From: Actinomycetota bacterium
Lineage (GTDB): Bacteria; Actinomycetota; Humimicrobiia; Humimicrobiales; Humimicrobiaceae
Direction of reading: 5' to 3'
Assembly: GCA_014360385.1 (NCBI GenBank)
Contig: JACIXO010000080.1
Location: forward strand, 1-6,352
DNA length: 6,352 nt
In this document: positions 1 to 5,783 of the stretch, piece by piece
How the letters are laid out: the number at the start of each line of letters is the position of its first letter
Numbering within the stretch: position 1 is the first letter of the stretch
Notes under the pieces: generated by a model
The model's database searches: none
Told to the model about the DNA's origin: nothing
The model's input: the letters and a program-made list of their open reading frames with translations, nothing else
Translations under genes and position numbers: made by a program

Positions 1-11
1 CAAGTTATTAA

Positions 12-38
12 TATAAATTTTATTTTTTATATCTTGTT
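12..38 (+). promoter_or_regulatory. AT-rich promoter-like stretch before the DeoR gene
   Basis: Only 38 bases precede the regulator. They are almost wholly A/T and contain two -10-like hexamers, TATAAA at 12-17 and TATATC at 28-33. The second would place transcription initiation near the ATG at 39, giving a leaderless or near-leaderless message, consistent with the lack of a Shine-Dalgarno site. No convincing -35 box is visible, and for the first hexamer it would lie outside the window. AT-rich sequence produces such hexamers by chance, so support is weak. Confidence 0.25.
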
Positions 39-809
39 ATGTTACAAAAGACACGAAAAGAAGAAATAATAAATCTCCTTAAAGAAAAGAAAGAATGCAA
101 GGTTGATGATCTGTGCAGGAGATTTGGAGTTTCTCTCTCCACAATCCATAGGGACCTAAATGAACTTGAACGAGAAGGACGAATACAGAAAATCCATGGT
201 GGAGTTTTATTAAATGTAATTGAAGATATAGAAACAAGAAATACTATCAGGCTTAGAACAAATGTCGAACTCAAAAAGAGAATAGCAAATAAGGCCTTAA
301 AATTTGTCGAAAATGGTGATTGTCTTTTTTTGGATAACTCTACAACATGTTATTATTTTGCTAAGGCTCTTTCGGAATCGAAATTTCAGGATCTGCTTGT
401 TATAACCAATTCTTATTTAATTCCTGGGTTATTTTTAAAAAATCAGAACATTCAAGTTGTCTCTACAGGAGGCCAGCTTCTTAAAGAATTCAATTGCTTT
501 GTAGGACCATGTGCAATTGCAGCTATCGATAGGTTTAACGGTGATAAGTTTTTCTTGTCAACAGCTGCTATATCTATAGAGGGGGAATTAAGTGATACAT
601 TTCGTCCAGAGTCTGATGAGGTAAAGAGGGAAATGTACAGAAGGTCAAGGGAACATATCTGTCTTGTTGATTCAACAAAATTTGGACGCATAGGGCAGAG
701 TAGAGTGTTTTCGTTATCTGAGATAGACAAAATAATTACTGATAGTGGCTGCAGTAATGAGGTAAGGGAAGAGTTTGCGAGGATTGGGAAGGAACTTATA
801 ATTGCGTAG
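39..809 (+). CDS. DeoR-family transcriptional regulator
   Basis: This 256-residue protein has the two-part DeoR architecture. Residues about 5-57 form the N-terminal winged helix-turn-helix: KVDDLCRRFGVS, the recognition helix LSTIHRDLNELE, then the wing motif KIHGGVLL. Residues about 75-235 are the DeoR C-terminal sensor domain. Its landmarks are LFLDNSTT (97-103), VITNS (121-125), STGG (142-145), VGP (155-157), and DSTKF (211-215) followed by IITD (232-235). In this family the sensor usually binds a phosphorylated sugar or related metabolite, and the Lys of the DSTKF motif helps hold phosphate. It is full length for the family and lies upstream of and in line with the catabolic and transport genes, so it is probably their local repressor (inference). 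The usual Gly of the DxGTT-like motif is Ser here. The ATG at 39 is the only sensible start because an in-frame stop lies at 9-11 and the helix-turn-helix needs these residues, yet no Shine-Dalgarno precedes it. The ligand is unknown. Confidence 0.95.
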   Translation: MLQKTRKEEIINLLKEKKECKVDDLCRRFGVSLSTIHRDLNELEREGRIQKIHGGVLLNVIEDIETRNTIRLRTNVELKKRIANKALKFVENGDCLFLDNSTTCYYFAKALSESKFQDLLVITNSYLIPGLFLKNQNIQVVSTGGQLLKEFNCFVGPCAIAAIDRFNGDKFFLSTAAISIEGELSDTFRPESDEVKREMYRRSREHICLVDSTKFGRIGQSRVFSLSEIDKIITDSGCSNEVREEFARIGKELIIA

Positions 810-860
810 TCTTTCTGGCTATATATTAAAGCTATGCATGTTTAAGTTGAAGATAAGTTT

Positions 861-882
861 TATACATTTATGTAGATGTATA
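861..882. promoter_or_regulatory. Inverted repeat, possible operator
   Basis: TATACAT at 861-867 and ATGTATA at 876-882 are perfect inverted copies separated by 8 bases. The arms fall about 15 bp apart centre to centre. The site lies 51 bases after the DeoR gene and about 80 bases before the promoter-like pair. It could be a regulator binding site, but AT-rich intergenic DNA easily yields such symmetry and I found no second clear copy in the window. Confidence 0.2.
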
Positions 883-942
883 TGTCTATGTTCAAAAGTG
901 GTTCTCCAGGAAAGTAGCTCTGTTCGGGATAGGTTTTACCTT

Positions 943-970
943 TTGATGCGGAGATAGATGTGGAGATAAT
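943..970 (+). promoter_or_regulatory. Possible sigma-70-type promoter for the amidohydrolase gene
   Basis: TTGATG at 943-948 (against consensus TTGACA) and GATAAT at 965-970 (against TATAAT) are separated by 16 bases. Initiation would fall near 977, leaving a leader of about 90 bases before the amidohydrolase start at 1068. This is a match by eye only; the regulator and amidohydrolase genes could instead share one transcript. Confidence 0.3.
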
Positions 971-1014
971 CTTGATAGTGTTTTTGGCAGAACTAATGAA
1001 GTAGCTATAGAAAA

Positions 1015-1038
1015 GTGGCAATAAGGGTGGCAATAAGG
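1015..1038 (+). repeat. Perfect tandem duplication of a 12 bp unit
   Basis: GTGGCAATAAGG occurs twice without a gap, at 1015-1026 and 1027-1038, and the next bases (CAATA) begin to echo the unit again. The array ends 18 bases before the GGAG ribosome site of the amidohydrolase gene, so it would lie in that gene's leader. It probably arose by replication slippage; a regulatory role is possible but unproven. Confidence 0.8.
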
Positions 1039-1067
1039 CAATACTGGATAAGAAATGGAGAAATGTA

Positions 1068-2123
1068 ATGAAGAATTTACTGAAGGACTTTAGCGAAGAG
1101 GACCTAAAGATATTTAAGGGTGAATTCAATGATTTTTTACCAGAGAAGATAATGGACTTTCATGTTCATTTATGGAAAAGGGATTTTCTGGATAAAGAAG
1201 TCTCAGAAGAAAGACAGAGGGTGAATCCTTTTGCAGATCCGGATATAATTGATGGGTTTAGTTTCGAGGAATTTAAAGTAGTGGCAGAAAGGCTTTTTCC
1301 AGGAAAAAAATACAAAGGACTTTTCTTTGGTCTTCCTGCAAAAGAGGTAAATCTCGCTAAAGCAAATAGGTATATCTCAGATATTTGTAAGGAAAACAAT
1401 TGCTACGGTCTTTATATACCAGAACCAGATTTGAAGGAGATTCCTGAGAGCTTTTTTGAGAATAGATTTGTTGGGTTTAAGCCATATCCTGACCTGGTGG
1501 GCTATAATACTCCAGAAGATTTTTCAAAGCTAGACATAGATGTTAGCATTTTTGATTTTGTATCAAAAAAAGTTTTGGAGTTTTCAAATGAGTATGGCCT
1601 TATCCTACTTCTTCATATCCCAAGGAAGGGGAGACTAAATGATAGGAGAAACATTGAAGAGATAAGGTCTATCGCTAAGAGTTATCCAGATATAAAGATA
1701 GTTTTAGCACATGCAGGAAGATCATATTGCTATAGTGACATAAAGGAGAGCATTGGGTATCTAAAAGATATTGAAAATTTGTATGTTGATACTGCAATGA
1801 TAAATAGCTTTTCGGTAAATAAAGTACTTTTGGAAGAGCTTGGCCCTGAGCGGGTTCTTTATGGAAGTGATTTGGCTGTGGCAGCGCTTAAAGGAAAAAA
1901 CATTGATATCAACAATAAGCATTATTTTGTCACTAGTACCCCGCGTCCCTGGAGTCTATCCTCTGATGTAATGAATCTGGATAGTTTTACGTATTTTATT
2001 TATGAGATTATAAGGGCTATAAGGATTGCGGTAAAGAGTTTGGGAATGGGAAGGGAAGATATAAGAAACATATTTTATCTTAATACTAGAAAATTAATCA
2101 AAAATATCACTAACAATCACTAA
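1068..2123 (+). CDS. Amidohydrolase, Amidohydro_2 (PF04909) type, metal-dependent
   Basis: This 351-residue protein shows the metal-site pattern of the amidohydrolase superfamily TIM barrel. The beta-1 motif MDFHVHLW gives HxH at His32 and His34. GFKPYPD carries Lys138, LLLHIPR carries His183, IVLAHAGR carries His215, and LYGSDLAV carries Asp268. The C-terminal IFYLNTRKLI (335-344) resembles the usual closing helix of this family. All expected metal and catalytic positions are present, so it is probably an active cytoplasmic hydrolase, lactonase or decarboxylase; PF04909 includes all three, among them sugar lactonases. About 30 residues precede the barrel, a charged helical stretch. The ATG at 1068 is supported by GGAG at 1057-1060 with a 7-base spacer. 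It sits between the regulator and a sugar-type ABC importer, suggesting that it acts on the imported solute or a product of it. The exact substrate cannot be inferred. Confidence 0.9.
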   Translation: MKNLLKDFSEEDLKIFKGEFNDFLPEKIMDFHVHLWKRDFLDKEVSEERQRVNPFADPDIIDGFSFEEFKVVAERLFPGKKYKGLFFGLPAKEVNLAKANRYISDICKENNCYGLYIPEPDLKEIPESFFENRFVGFKPYPDLVGYNTPEDFSKLDIDVSIFDFVSKKVLEFSNEYGLILLLHIPRKGRLNDRRNIEEIRSIAKSYPDIKIVLAHAGRSYCYSDIKESIGYLKDIENLYVDTAMINSFSVNKVLLEELGPERVLYGSDLAVAALKGKNIDINNKHYFVTSTPRPWSLSSDVMNLDSFTYFIYEIIRAIRIAVKSLGMGREDIRNIFYLNTRKLIKNITNNH

Positions 2124-2173
2124 AAAATAGAATAAATAGACTAGGTTTAAATTTGAAGTATTTAGAATATACA

Positions 2174-2194
2174 GAGGTGTTTAATTAGTACCTC
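2174..2194 (+). promoter_or_regulatory. Weak hairpin in the importer leader
   Basis: GAGGT at 2174-2178 pairs with ACCTC at 2190-2194. Two further G-U pairs close the stem on a 7-base loop, TTAATTA. No U-run follows, so it is not a typical intrinsic terminator for the amidohydrolase gene. It could be an operator or a weak attenuator stem. Confidence 0.25.
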
Positions 2195-2195
2195 G

Positions 2196-2207
2196 ATTAA
2201 ATTTAAT
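2196..2207. promoter_or_regulatory. 12 bp AT-only palindrome, possible operator
   Basis: ATTAAATTTAAT is a perfect palindrome lying directly after the 2174-2194 hairpin and 5 bases before an orphan Shine-Dalgarno site. A partly similar TTTAAATTT stretch lies at 2146-2154. Palindromes made only of A and T are frequent in such DNA, so this is a weak operator candidate. Confidence 0.15.
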
Positions 2208-2212
2208 GCAAC

Positions 2213-2218
2213 AGGAGG
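2213..2218 (+). promoter_or_regulatory. Orphan strong Shine-Dalgarno site (first)
   Basis: AGGAGG, extended as AGGAGGTGAA through 2222, is a near-ideal ribosome site. The ATG 9 bases downstream at 2228 reads only Met-Ser-Leu before a stop at 2237-2239. The longer 24-codon frame starting at ATG 2206 runs through this site rather than from it. It may initiate a minimal leader peptide, or be a remnant of a lost gene start. Confidence 0.4.
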
Positions 2219-2276
2219 TGAAGATAAATGTCGTTATAAAGTTAAGTGGCATTACTGTATGTTCTGGAAGAAGTAT

Positions 2277-2298
2277 GTAAGTATATGGTAAGTATATG
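2277..2298 (+). repeat. Perfect tandem duplication of an 11 bp unit
   Basis: GTAAGTATATG occurs twice without a gap, at 2277-2287 and 2288-2298. The unit is about one helical turn long, so bound proteins would face the same side of the DNA; each copy also carries a TATATG hexamer resembling a -10 box. It lies 4 bases before the second orphan ribosome site. Replication slippage is the simplest origin. Confidence 0.8.
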
Positions 2299-2302
2299 GC
2301 AA

Positions 2303-2308
2303 AGGAGG
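2303..2308 (+). promoter_or_regulatory. Orphan strong Shine-Dalgarno site (second)
   Basis: AGGAGG lies within AGGAGGTGAA (2303-2312), an exact copy of the 10-mer 90 bases upstream. The nearest downstream start with an open frame is GTG 2322, 13 bases away, which is too far for efficient use. That frame would encode 17 residues containing a hydrophobic YLLLGC stretch. The binding-protein gene has its own third ribosome site (2392-2397), so this site does not serve it. Confidence 0.4.
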
Positions 2309-2403
2309 TGAACGTAAAGTAGTGATTTTTGGTATTTATTTGCTATTAGGCTGTCAAACATTCAAGACAATGTAAGAAAGTTAATTTAAAAGGGAGGCAA
2401 CGA

Positions 2404-3831
2404 ATGGATAAAAGTAAAATACTAAAAATATTGGTCTTGTGTTTAGTATTTACCATAATAATTTCAATGAGTTTATATGCTTGCAAGACACCAGAAGAAA
2501 AAACTACAACAGAAACTGAAGCTACATCGACTGAAGAGACAACTGCAGTCGAGGAAACCGCTAAAGTCTCTGGTGTTAAAGCTCCTGAAAAAGAAGTTAC
2601 TATCGATTACTGGTGGCAGGACTGGGCAGGTGGTACTGCTTGGATGAAAGAGTGGATACCTGTATTTGAAGAAAAGTATCCTACTATTAAGATTAATCTT
2701 ATTCCTCTGCCATTTGAGGAGCTAAATACCAAGATATTTCCTTCAATAGCTGCAGGAAATGAAGCAGATGTAATGATGTTATATGATGAATGGCTATTGG
2801 ATAAAGACCCATCTAAAGTTTTTGGCCCTATTACACCCCAGTTGTATACTATTGAGGACATAAGTAAAATCTGCTTTGCTTCGGCATTAGGTCGTGTAAC
2901 TGGAAGTGATGGTGAAGTATATGGAGCTCCTATTTGTACAGGAGCTAATGCAGCAGGTATTTTGATCCATAAAGATTTATTTGACGAGGCGGGGATTGAC
3001 CCATCAACAATAAAAACATGGGATGATGTTAAAGAAGCAGCAAAAGCTCTTACAAAGTACAAAGCTGATGGTAGTATAGAAAGAAGCGGAATACTATTTA
3101 CATATACTGAGACAGCTAACCTATTTCTTGATGTGATAGCTGCGCAGGGCGCTGGTGGAAAACTTCTTAATAGCGAGACAGGGGAATGGAATTTTAATAT
3201 CCCTGAGGCTAAGAATTCTTTAGAGTTGCTAAAATGGTTCGTTGATGAAAAGCTATCTGATCCAGCTTCAGGCGATCCCTTTACTTCCTTCCCTAATAAG
3301 TTAGGTGCAATGCTTTTAATTGGACCCTGGGCATTAGGGGCTTGGGGTGAGCAATATCCAGACCTTAAACTTGATTACATTCCTATGCCTAAGTATCCTG
3401 GAACAGACAAGAATGTTCATACAGTAGTTAGCTGGGCCACACTTGCTGTCTCAAAAAGATTAGAGGGTGACAAACGAAATGCAGCTCTCCTGTATATCAA
3501 AGAGGTGCTAGAAAACCCTGAATTCTTTAATATACCCTTTACAAAAGGTTACTGGGTGGGAGTTCCTGGAAGCCAGCCTTATTTAGAATATGTTACAGAA
3601 CTATCTAAAGAAGGGAAGGCCCCTACAAGACAAGCAGAGATAGCGGCCAATGTAGCTTCTTCCTATGTTCCTTCTATAAATCTTCTTCCGACCAAAATAA
3701 GTGAGCCTGAACTAATTAGAACAATTATTTATCCTGAATTGGAAAATGTTTTTCTTGGCAGAAAGACTGTTGACGAAGCTCTGTCTTATTTGACAAACAC
3801 ATTGACAGCAAAAGAACAAGAAAAAATGTAA
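2404..3831 (+). CDS. ABC transporter substrate-binding lipoprotein, family 1 (carbohydrate type)
   Basis: This 475-residue protein starts with a lipoprotein signal: Lys residues at 3, 5 and 8, a hydrophobic core at about 9-24, and the lipobox LYAC with Cys27 as the predicted lipidated residue. A Thr/Glu-rich low-complexity linker follows (about 28-62), then the binding domain. Family-1 solute-binding features include VTIDYWWQDW near the start, the FEEKYPTIKINL stretch (88-99), AAGNEADVMMLYDEW (116-130), YGAPICTGANAAGILIHKDLFDEAGI (173-198) and GAMLLIGPWALGAW (301-314). Several aromatics near residues 69-80 could stack on a sugar ring. It would capture a sugar or glycoside-like solute outside the membrane and hand it to the two permeases encoded next. 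The ATG is supported by GGGAGG at 2392-2397 with a 6-base spacer. The solute itself cannot be named from the sequence. Confidence 0.93.
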   Translation: MDKSKILKILVLCLVFTIIISMSLYACKTPEEKTTTETEATSTEETTAVEETAKVSGVKAPEKEVTIDYWWQDWAGGTAWMKEWIPVFEEKYPTIKINLIPLPFEELNTKIFPSIAAGNEADVMMLYDEWLLDKDPSKVFGPITPQLYTIEDISKICFASALGRVTGSDGEVYGAPICTGANAAGILIHKDLFDEAGIDPSTIKTWDDVKEAAKALTKYKADGSIERSGILFTYTETANLFLDVIAAQGAGGKLLNSETGEWNFNIPEAKNSLELLKWFVDEKLSDPASGDPFTSFPNKLGAMLLIGPWALGAWGEQYPDLKLDYIPMPKYPGTDKNVHTVVSWATLAVSKRLEGDKRNAALLYIKEVLENPEFFNIPFTKGYWVGVPGSQPYLEYVTELSKEGKAPTRQAEIAANVASSYVPSINLLPTKISEPELIRTIIYPELENVFLGRKTVDEALSYLTNTLTAKEQEKM

Positions 3832-3912
3832 GATAATAATATAAGAATAATAAATATGTTAAAAGATGTTTGTTTCTGTTGTATATAAGTTAGTTTGAGC
3901 TATATAGATGAG

Positions 3913-3938
3913 GGGGGTGCTTCTAATGAGGTACCCCC
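3913..3938 (+). promoter_or_regulatory. GC-rich intercistronic RNA hairpin
   Basis: GGGGGT at 3913-3918 pairs perfectly with ACCCCC at 3933-3938. The stem continues inward as G-U, C-G, U-G, U-A and C-G, giving 11 pairs closed by a UAAU tetraloop. It is the strongest secondary structure in the window and stands out in AT-rich DNA. No U-run follows, so it is not a canonical terminator. Between a binding-protein gene and its permease genes, such hairpins often protect the upstream mRNA from 3' decay or attenuate readthrough, giving excess binding protein. That role is inferred here. Confidence 0.7.
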
Positions 3939-3975
3939 ATATACGAAAGTTCTAAAAAAGATATTAAGAGGCATT

Positions 3976-3980
3976 GGAGG
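3976..3980 (+). promoter_or_regulatory. Ribosome binding site that fixes the first permease start
   Basis: GGAGG is followed after 5 bases by GTG at 3986. The longest open frame could begin at TTG 3974, but that codon overlaps this site and has no comparable site before it. The site therefore supports GTG 3986 as the true start. Confidence 0.75.
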
Positions 3981-3985
3981 TTTTT

Positions 3986-4885
3986 GTGAATGGGCTTTTA
4001 AAAAGGAGAAGCCAAGTCAGCAGTTTTATAATTGTGGTTAGTATAATCATTTTGACATATTACGTCTTCATAAGTGTATGGCCTCTTGTTTTTAACATCT
4101 ATATGTCATTATCTAAGACTGACTTAATGACAGGATGGAAAATCATTTGGTTTAGAAATTATATCTCTATATTTAAAGATTCAATATTCTTAAAAGCTCT
4201 TAAGAACAACATTATTTATTTACTGGTGATGGTCCCTTTAGGTATTTTTACATCTTTAATAATAGCGGCTCTTTTATACAAGGTAAAAGGCTTTACAAAA
4301 AAAATTTATATTGGGATGATTTTTTCTCCAGTGGTAACTTCTATGGTAGCTATTTCTCTTATTTGGAAACTTCTTTACTTTCCTAATGGTGGTATATTTG
4401 CTCAAATTATATCCAAAGTTTTTCATATAACACCCCCTCTATTTTTGGATGATCCAAAAACAGCATTAATCTGTATAATAATTATGGATATATGGAGGGA
4501 CACTGGTTTAAGGACAGTTATTCTTCATGCAGGAATGGAGGAAATCCCTCAGTCAATTTATGAGGCATCCCAAATAGATGGCATATCTCCTGTTACTCAG
4601 TTCTTTAGAATCACCATACCATTACTTAGGCCTCAAATTACTTTTTTAGCAGCAATATATTCTATTAATGCAATAAGAGTTTTTTCTCAGGTTTATATGA
4701 TGACGGGTAATCCCCCGGGAGGACCAGCTCACTCAACACAAGTTCTCGTACTTAGAATGTATCAGGAGGCTTTTTATAGCACAAGATTTGGAACTGGTGC
4801 AGCTATTGCAATGGTAATATTTATATTGCTTTTCGGACTTGTCTTGCTTGAAATTAAGTCTTTCCAGCAAAAGTGGGAATATTAA
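3986..4885 (+). CDS. ABC sugar-type permease, MalF/UgpA-like
   Basis: From GTG 3986 this is a 299-residue inner-membrane protein with about six hydrophobic helices (roughly 13-38, 75-98, 107-131, 158-180, 217-240 and 270-290). The cytoplasmic EAA loop that docks the ATPase is intact. It reads EASQIDG (193-199), nine residues later I209, then I-P at 211-212, matching EAA-x3-G-x9-I-x-L-P. NPPGGPAHST (242-251) before the last helix is typical of this permease subfamily. It should form a heterodimeric channel with the permease encoded 16 bases downstream and receive solute from the upstream lipoprotein. Its gene is separated from the lipoprotein gene by 154 bases containing a stable hairpin, which may lower its expression relative to that gene. 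The start was chosen from the GGAGG at 3976-3980. Confidence 0.93.
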   Translation: MNGLLKRRSQVSSFIIVVSIIILTYYVFISVWPLVFNIYMSLSKTDLMTGWKIIWFRNYISIFKDSIFLKALKNNIIYLLVMVPLGIFTSLIIAALLYKVKGFTKKIYIGMIFSPVVTSMVAISLIWKLLYFPNGGIFAQIISKVFHITPPLFLDDPKTALICIIIMDIWRDTGLRTVILHAGMEEIPQSIYEASQIDGISPVTQFFRITIPLLRPQITFLAAIYSINAIRVFSQVYMMTGNPPGGPAHSTQVLVLRMYQEAFYSTRFGTGAAIAMVIFILLFGLVLLEIKSFQQKWEY

Positions 4886-4892
4886 GAAGGTT

Positions 4893-4896
4893 GGAG
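4893..4896 (+). promoter_or_regulatory. Ribosome binding site that fixes the second permease start
   Basis: GGAG lies 5 bases before ATG 4902, just after the stop of the first permease gene (4883-4885). The open frame extends back to TTG 4839 inside the first permease gene, but no ribosome site supports that start. The extra residues would also be unlike permease N-termini. Confidence 0.7.
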
Positions 4897-4901
4897 AAGA
4901 T

Positions 4902-5759
4902 ATGTTGAAGAGAAAAAAGTTTAATGGATATAAGGTCAAAAGGTACGTATCGGTCACTGTTTTACATATTTTATTGATAATTCTGAGCTTGACTATGATT
5001 TTTCCTTTTTTATGGATGGTAATTGCTTCCTTTAAACCTAATATAGATATCATTAGCGTAGACTTTAAATTATTTTCTTCAAATTGGACTCTCGAGCACT
5101 ATAGAAAAGTTTTAAGTGAAATGCCTGTAGGTAGAGCTTACTTTAATAGCCTTCTAGTAGCTACTGTTGTTACAGTTTCAGTGATATTTACTTCTAGTGC
5201 TGCTGGTTTTTTGTTTTCAAAACTAAGATTTAGAGGTCGTGATGTATTATTTTTTATAGTGTTAGCTAGTGTTATGATCCCGCCACAAATTGTTTTAATT
5301 CCTCTCTATTTTATGATTAGCAAGATGCATCTTGTCAACACTTACCCTGGACTTATTATTCCTTTCATGATGTCGGCATTTGGAGTATTTCTGATGAGGC
5401 AATTTACTTATGGGATACCAACTGAGTTAATCGAGGCAGCTCGTATGGATGGTGCCTCGGATTGGAGAATCTATTTTAAAGTTATCCTACCGTTAGTAAA
5501 ATCTTCTATTGCTGTAGTAGGTATCCTTACTTTTCTATGGACATTTGACGAGTTCTTATGGCCTTTAGTTACTGTGAATAGTAAAGAGATGATGACACTT
5601 CCACTTATTCTTGCTAAATATGCTATGGCAGAAGGTGGAGTTGTTGCTGGTAGTTCAATGGCAACTACGACGTTAGTTGTAATCCCTGTGCTTATAGTTT
5701 ATGCTTTCTTTCAAAGATTCTTTGTGAGTGGTATGAGTATGACTGGTTTGAAGGGTTAG
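4902..5759 (+). CDS. ABC sugar-type permease, MalG/UgpE-like
   Basis: From ATG 4902 this is a 285-residue inner-membrane protein, the usual size for a MalG-type subunit. Hydrophobic helices lie at about 15-43, 83-106, 113-139, 146-168, 200-222 and 255-272. The N-terminal IFPFLWMVIASFKP (33-46) and the FNSLLVA (81-87) segment are characteristic of the family. The EAA loop is EAARMDG (178-184), nine residues, then V194-I-L-P197, a good match to the ATPase-docking consensus. The C-terminus QRFFVSGMSMTGLKG resembles the usual QRyfv-G-t-G-vKG ending. It partners with the preceding permease; the 16-base gap between the genes indicates translational linkage. The ATPase that would drive the pair is not in this window. 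Confidence 0.94.
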   Translation: MLKRKKFNGYKVKRYVSVTVLHILLIILSLTMIFPFLWMVIASFKPNIDIISVDFKLFSSNWTLEHYRKVLSEMPVGRAYFNSLLVATVVTVSVIFTSSAAGFLFSKLRFRGRDVLFFIVLASVMIPPQIVLIPLYFMISKMHLVNTYPGLIIPFMMSAFGVFLMRQFTYGIPTELIEAARMDGASDWRIYFKVILPLVKSSIAVVGILTFLWTFDEFLWPLVTVNSKEMMTLPLILAKYAMAEGGVVAGSSMATTTLVVIPVLIVYAFFQRFFVSGMSMTGLKG

Positions 5760-5783
5760 CACTTAAAAAAAGGATAGTTATTT

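Larger units (their letters stand above)
810..1067 (+). other. Intergenic region between regulator and amidohydrolase genes
   Basis: This 258-base gap holds no credible gene on either strand; open stretches are short and have no start with a ribosome site. It is too long for a simple operon junction, so the amidohydrolase may have its own promoter here. I see a 7 bp inverted repeat (861-882), a promoter-like pair (943-970) and a perfect tandem 12 bp repeat (1015-1038), each listed separately. No intrinsic terminator with a U-run follows the regulator gene. I looked for cobalamin and other common riboswitch signatures and recognised none. Confidence 0.6.
2124..2403 (+). other. Leader region upstream of the binding-protein gene
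   Basis: This 280-base gap contains no convincing full-size gene. It carries a 5-7 bp hairpin (2174-2194), a 12 bp palindrome (2196-2207), two strong orphan Shine-Dalgarno sites (2213-2218 and 2303-2308) and an 11 bp tandem repeat (2277-2298), all listed separately. Two very short open frames lie in it: 24 codons from ATG 2206 to the stop at 2278-2280, and 17 codons from GTG 2322 to the stop at 2373-2375. Neither has a well-spaced ribosome site. The length suggests a separately controlled transcript for the importer genes, but I could not pick a convincing promoter by eye. Confidence 0.55.

Noticed and set aside
947..1024. A short plus-strand frame ending in FGRTNEVAIEKWQ that looks like the tail of a protein
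   Set aside because: Only about 25 codons lie between stops, with no start or ribosome site, and I cannot link it to any family; chance is the simplest explanation.
810..1067. A cobalamin or other metabolite riboswitch before the amidohydrolase gene, as the URO-D link to corrinoids might suggest
   Set aside because: No conserved riboswitch core that I can recognise is present here or in the 2124-2403 leader. A covariance-model search would be needed to settle it.
860..1129. An 89-codon open frame on the minus strand across the intergenic gap
   Set aside because: It overlaps the start of the well-supported amidohydrolase gene, its product is low-complexity and Ser/Leu/Ile rich, and it matches no family I recognise.
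2607..3062. A 151-codon open frame on the minus strand
   Set aside because: It lies wholly inside the binding-protein gene, whose domain motifs are clear in the plus frame; this is an antisense shadow.
3913..3938. Intrinsic terminator after the binding-protein gene
   Set aside because: The stem is strong, but the bases after it are not a U-run, and the permease genes that belong to the same transporter follow downstream.
3926..3955. A 9-codon frame (MRYPHIRKF) with a G-rich run upstream
   Set aside because: The supposed ribosome site is one arm of the strong hairpin and would be sequestered; the frame is too short to support.
4733..5053. A 106-codon minus-strand frame across the permease junction
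   Set aside because: It overlaps both permease genes, whose family motifs and ribosome sites are clear; the product has no recognisable features.
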